A stretch of DNA of 6,295 nt. Origin: STD2-77 sp964503935. GTDB taxonomy: Bacteria > Patescibacteriota > Minisyncoccia > JAHIHE01 > JAGLIN01. The stretch is taken from NCBI GenBank assembly GCA_964503935.1, contig CAZDCJ010000052.1, forward strand, positions 1 through 6,295. The letters are read 5' to 3'. A program made the translations under genes and the position numbers. Of this stretch, positions 5,234 to 6,295 are shown in pieces. Below the pieces are notes generated by a model, which ran no database searches, had not been told where the DNA came from, and saw only the letters and a list, made by a program, of their open reading frames with translations. The number at the start of each line of letters is the position of its first letter. The stretch's first letter is position 1.

Positions 5234-5262
5234 ATTATAATACTTTTTACGATTTTTATCAA
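5234..5262 (-). promoter_or_regulatory. Promoter of the minus-strand membrane-protein gene
   Basis: On the minus strand, TTGATA (5262-5257) is followed after exactly 17 bp by a perfect TATAAT (5239-5234). Transcription would start near 5226-5228 and leave an AT-rich leader of about 30 bases with no Shine-Dalgarno sequence before the ATG at 5197. It is one of the best promoter matches in the window. Confidence 0.85.
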
Positions 5263-5283
5263 AAAATATCCCGCCCTTGGAAA

Positions 5284-5345
5284 TGTCATGCTTTCGCTTC
5301 ACAAATACCGCTGGAATAGCCCTTTCGAGCCGTTCCTGCATGACA
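5284..5345. repeat. TGTCATGC...GCATGACA inverted-repeat element, 62 bp
   Basis: TGTCATGC (5284-5291) and GCATGACA (5338-5345) are perfect 8-bp inverted ends, 62 bp from end to end. That is almost the same length as the TGTCATCC...GGATGACA element at 2383-2445 and shares its six outermost bases. The interior has no long stem. It sits between two divergent promoters, and its last six bases, ATGACA (5340-5345), coincide with the predicted -35 of murB. Confidence 0.55.
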
Positions 5346-5368
5346 AATGCGCCGAAATAATCTAAAAT
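5340..5368 (+). promoter_or_regulatory. Promoter of murB
   Basis: ATGACA (5340-5345, five of six matches to TTGACA) and TAAAAT (5363-5368, five of six to TATAAT) are separated by the ideal 17 bp. Transcription would start at about 5375-5377, giving a leader of only about 20 bases before the ATG at 5397, with no Shine-Dalgarno sequence. It diverges from the promoter at 5234-5262, with about 77 bp between the two -35 elements. Confidence 0.7.
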
Positions 5369-5396
5369 ACAAGCATAACATCGTTATCCAAATCCC

Positions 5397-6295
5397 ATGC
5401 TACAGATACAAGAGAATATATCCCTTTCAGGATTCTCGACCTTCAGAATAGGCGGCCCGGCAAGATATTTCTGCATCGCGAAGGACGAAGGAGAAGTAAG
5501 CGAAGCGCTCGACTTCGCGATCAAGAATAAGCTGCGCGTCTTCGTGATTGGCAGAGGAAGCAACCTCCTGGTTTCCGACGATGGCTTCGACGGGCTCGTG
5601 CTCAAGACAGAGCTCCTGGACAGGAAAATCAAGGAAGGAGAAGGGGCGATAGAGGTCCGCCTCGGAGCCGGTATATCACTGGTAAGACTGATCCTGGACT
5701 TCCAGAGCGAAGGCATTGCCGGGATGGAATGGGCGGCAGGAATCCCGGCGACATTCGGCGGAGCGGTAGCCAACAACGCCGGCGCCAAAGGCATGGAGAT
5801 AGGAGGAGCAGTAAGGGAAGTACGAGCCTTGGAGATGCAGTCTTCCTCCAAAGGATATCTCACAGGCTACACTCCGAAGACGTTGTCGCATGACGAATGC
5901 GGATTTTCCTACCGCAAGAGCATATTCAAGGAATCAAAAAGATTCGTGATACTTGATGCCGTACTCTCTCTCCGAAGAGGCGACAGCGAAGATATGAAGC
6001 AAGAGATCGCCAAGAACCTGGAAGCGCGAAGCAGCAAGCAGCCTCTCGAGCACCCGAACATCGGAAGCATCTTCAAGAATCCCGTCTTGAGCCGGCAGGA
6101 GCAGGAATCCTTATCCCGCAAATGTCCCGATTTCGCAAAAGTGATCAAGGACGACACCATTCCCGCCGGATTTCTCATAGAAAAAGCGGGCATGAAAAGC
6201 AAGAAGATAGGGGGAGTGATGATTTCCGAAAAGCATGCGAACTTCATCGTGAATACCGGAGGCGGCAAAGCGGAGGACGTCGTTATCCTCATCAG
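5397..6295 (+). CDS. murB: UDP-N-acetylenolpyruvoylglucosamine reductase (partial, 3' end missing)
   Basis: MurB is the cytoplasmic FAD enzyme that uses NADPH to reduce UDP-GlcNAc-enolpyruvate to UDP-MurNAc, the second committed step of peptidoglycan precursor synthesis. The frame is open for 299 codons and leaves the window without a stop. Family marks in order: FSTFRIGGPARYF (13-25), the FAD-binding VIGRGSNLLVSDDGFDGLVL (50-69), GIAGMEWAAGIPATFGGAVANNAGA (106-130), CGFSYRKSIFK (168-178) with the conserved Tyr-Arg pair, GSIFKNP (223-229) with the catalytic serine, and AGFLIEKAGMKSKKIGGVMIS (257-277) followed by HANFIVN (280-286). The compact length and AGFLIEKAG...HANFIVN pattern fit the shorter type II MurB of Staphylococcus and Bacillus. 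The missing end, probably 20-30 residues, should contain the catalytic glutamate. ATG 5397 gives the normal N-terminus; no Shine-Dalgarno sequence precedes it. The enzyme implies that this cell makes peptidoglycan. Confidence 0.96.
   Translation, partial: MLQIQENISLSGFSTFRIGGPARYFCIAKDEGEVSEALDFAIKNKLRVFVIGRGSNLLVSDDGFDGLVLKTELLDRKIKEGEGAIEVRLGAGISLVRLILDFQSEGIAGMEWAAGIPATFGGAVANNAGAKGMEIGGAVREVRALEMQSSSKGYLTGYTPKTLSHDECGFSYRKSIFKESKRFVILDAVLSLRRGDSEDMKQEIAKNLEARSSKQPLEHPNIGSIFKNPVLSRQEQESLSRKCPDFAKVIKDDTIPAGFLIEKAGMKSKKIGGVMISEKHANFIVNTGGGKAEDVVILI

Noticed and set aside
5384..6292. Minus-strand open frames over murB
   Set aside because: They are shadows of murB, whose family motifs run continuously on the plus strand from 5397 to the window end.

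Overview
The window looks like a chromosomal segment of a Patescibacteria (candidate phyla radiation) bacterium, probably of a Parcubacteria-like lineage. This rests on the style of the L10, L7/L12 and MurB proteins, on several starts without a Shine-Dalgarno sequence, and on a large glutamate-rich membrane protein of no familiar housekeeping family. It is an inference from sequence character, not a database match. TGA acts as a normal stop (the 859-codon minus-strand gene ends in TGA just before its terminator), which argues against the lineages that read TGA as glycine.

Layout, left to right. (1) 1-770: a single-gene unit with its own promoter, a strong ribosome binding site, an unrecognised 200-residue protein and a perfect 13-bp intrinsic terminator that overlaps its stop codon. 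(2) 769-1989: the ribosomal stalk operon rplJ-rplL. It has a near-consensus promoter, an L10-type autoregulatory leader with a kink-turn-like motif, a possible attenuator hairpin, the two genes and a 12-bp-stem terminator. It is a free-standing two-gene operon: no rplK/rplA lies upstream and no rpoB follows the terminator. (3) 1990-2568: about 580 bases without a credible gene, packed with inverted repeats. They include one with 17-bp perfect arms and a recurring TGTCAT...ATGACA end pair. (4) 2569-5262, minus strand: a monocistronic unit with a consensus-like promoter, a very large gene and a terminator. The protein joins a divergent, probably inactive PP2C-like phosphatase domain to an acidic linker, one transmembrane helix, a helical stalk and a six-bladed beta-propeller-like domain. 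(5) 5284-6295, plus strand, divergent: a TGTCATGC...GCATGACA inverted repeat whose right end supplies the -35 of a probable murB promoter, then murB, which runs off the window.

The genes serve translation (L10 and L7/L12 form the ribosomal stalk that recruits GTPase factors), peptidoglycan precursor synthesis (MurB) and, by inference, a membrane sensor or scaffold with an outside propeller and an inside pseudophosphatase. Apart from the stalk operon each gene appears to have its own promoter, so adjacency alone is weak evidence for shared function. The most interesting items are the pseudophosphatase/propeller protein and the TGTCAT/ATGACA repeats, one of which seems to have donated part of the murB promoter.
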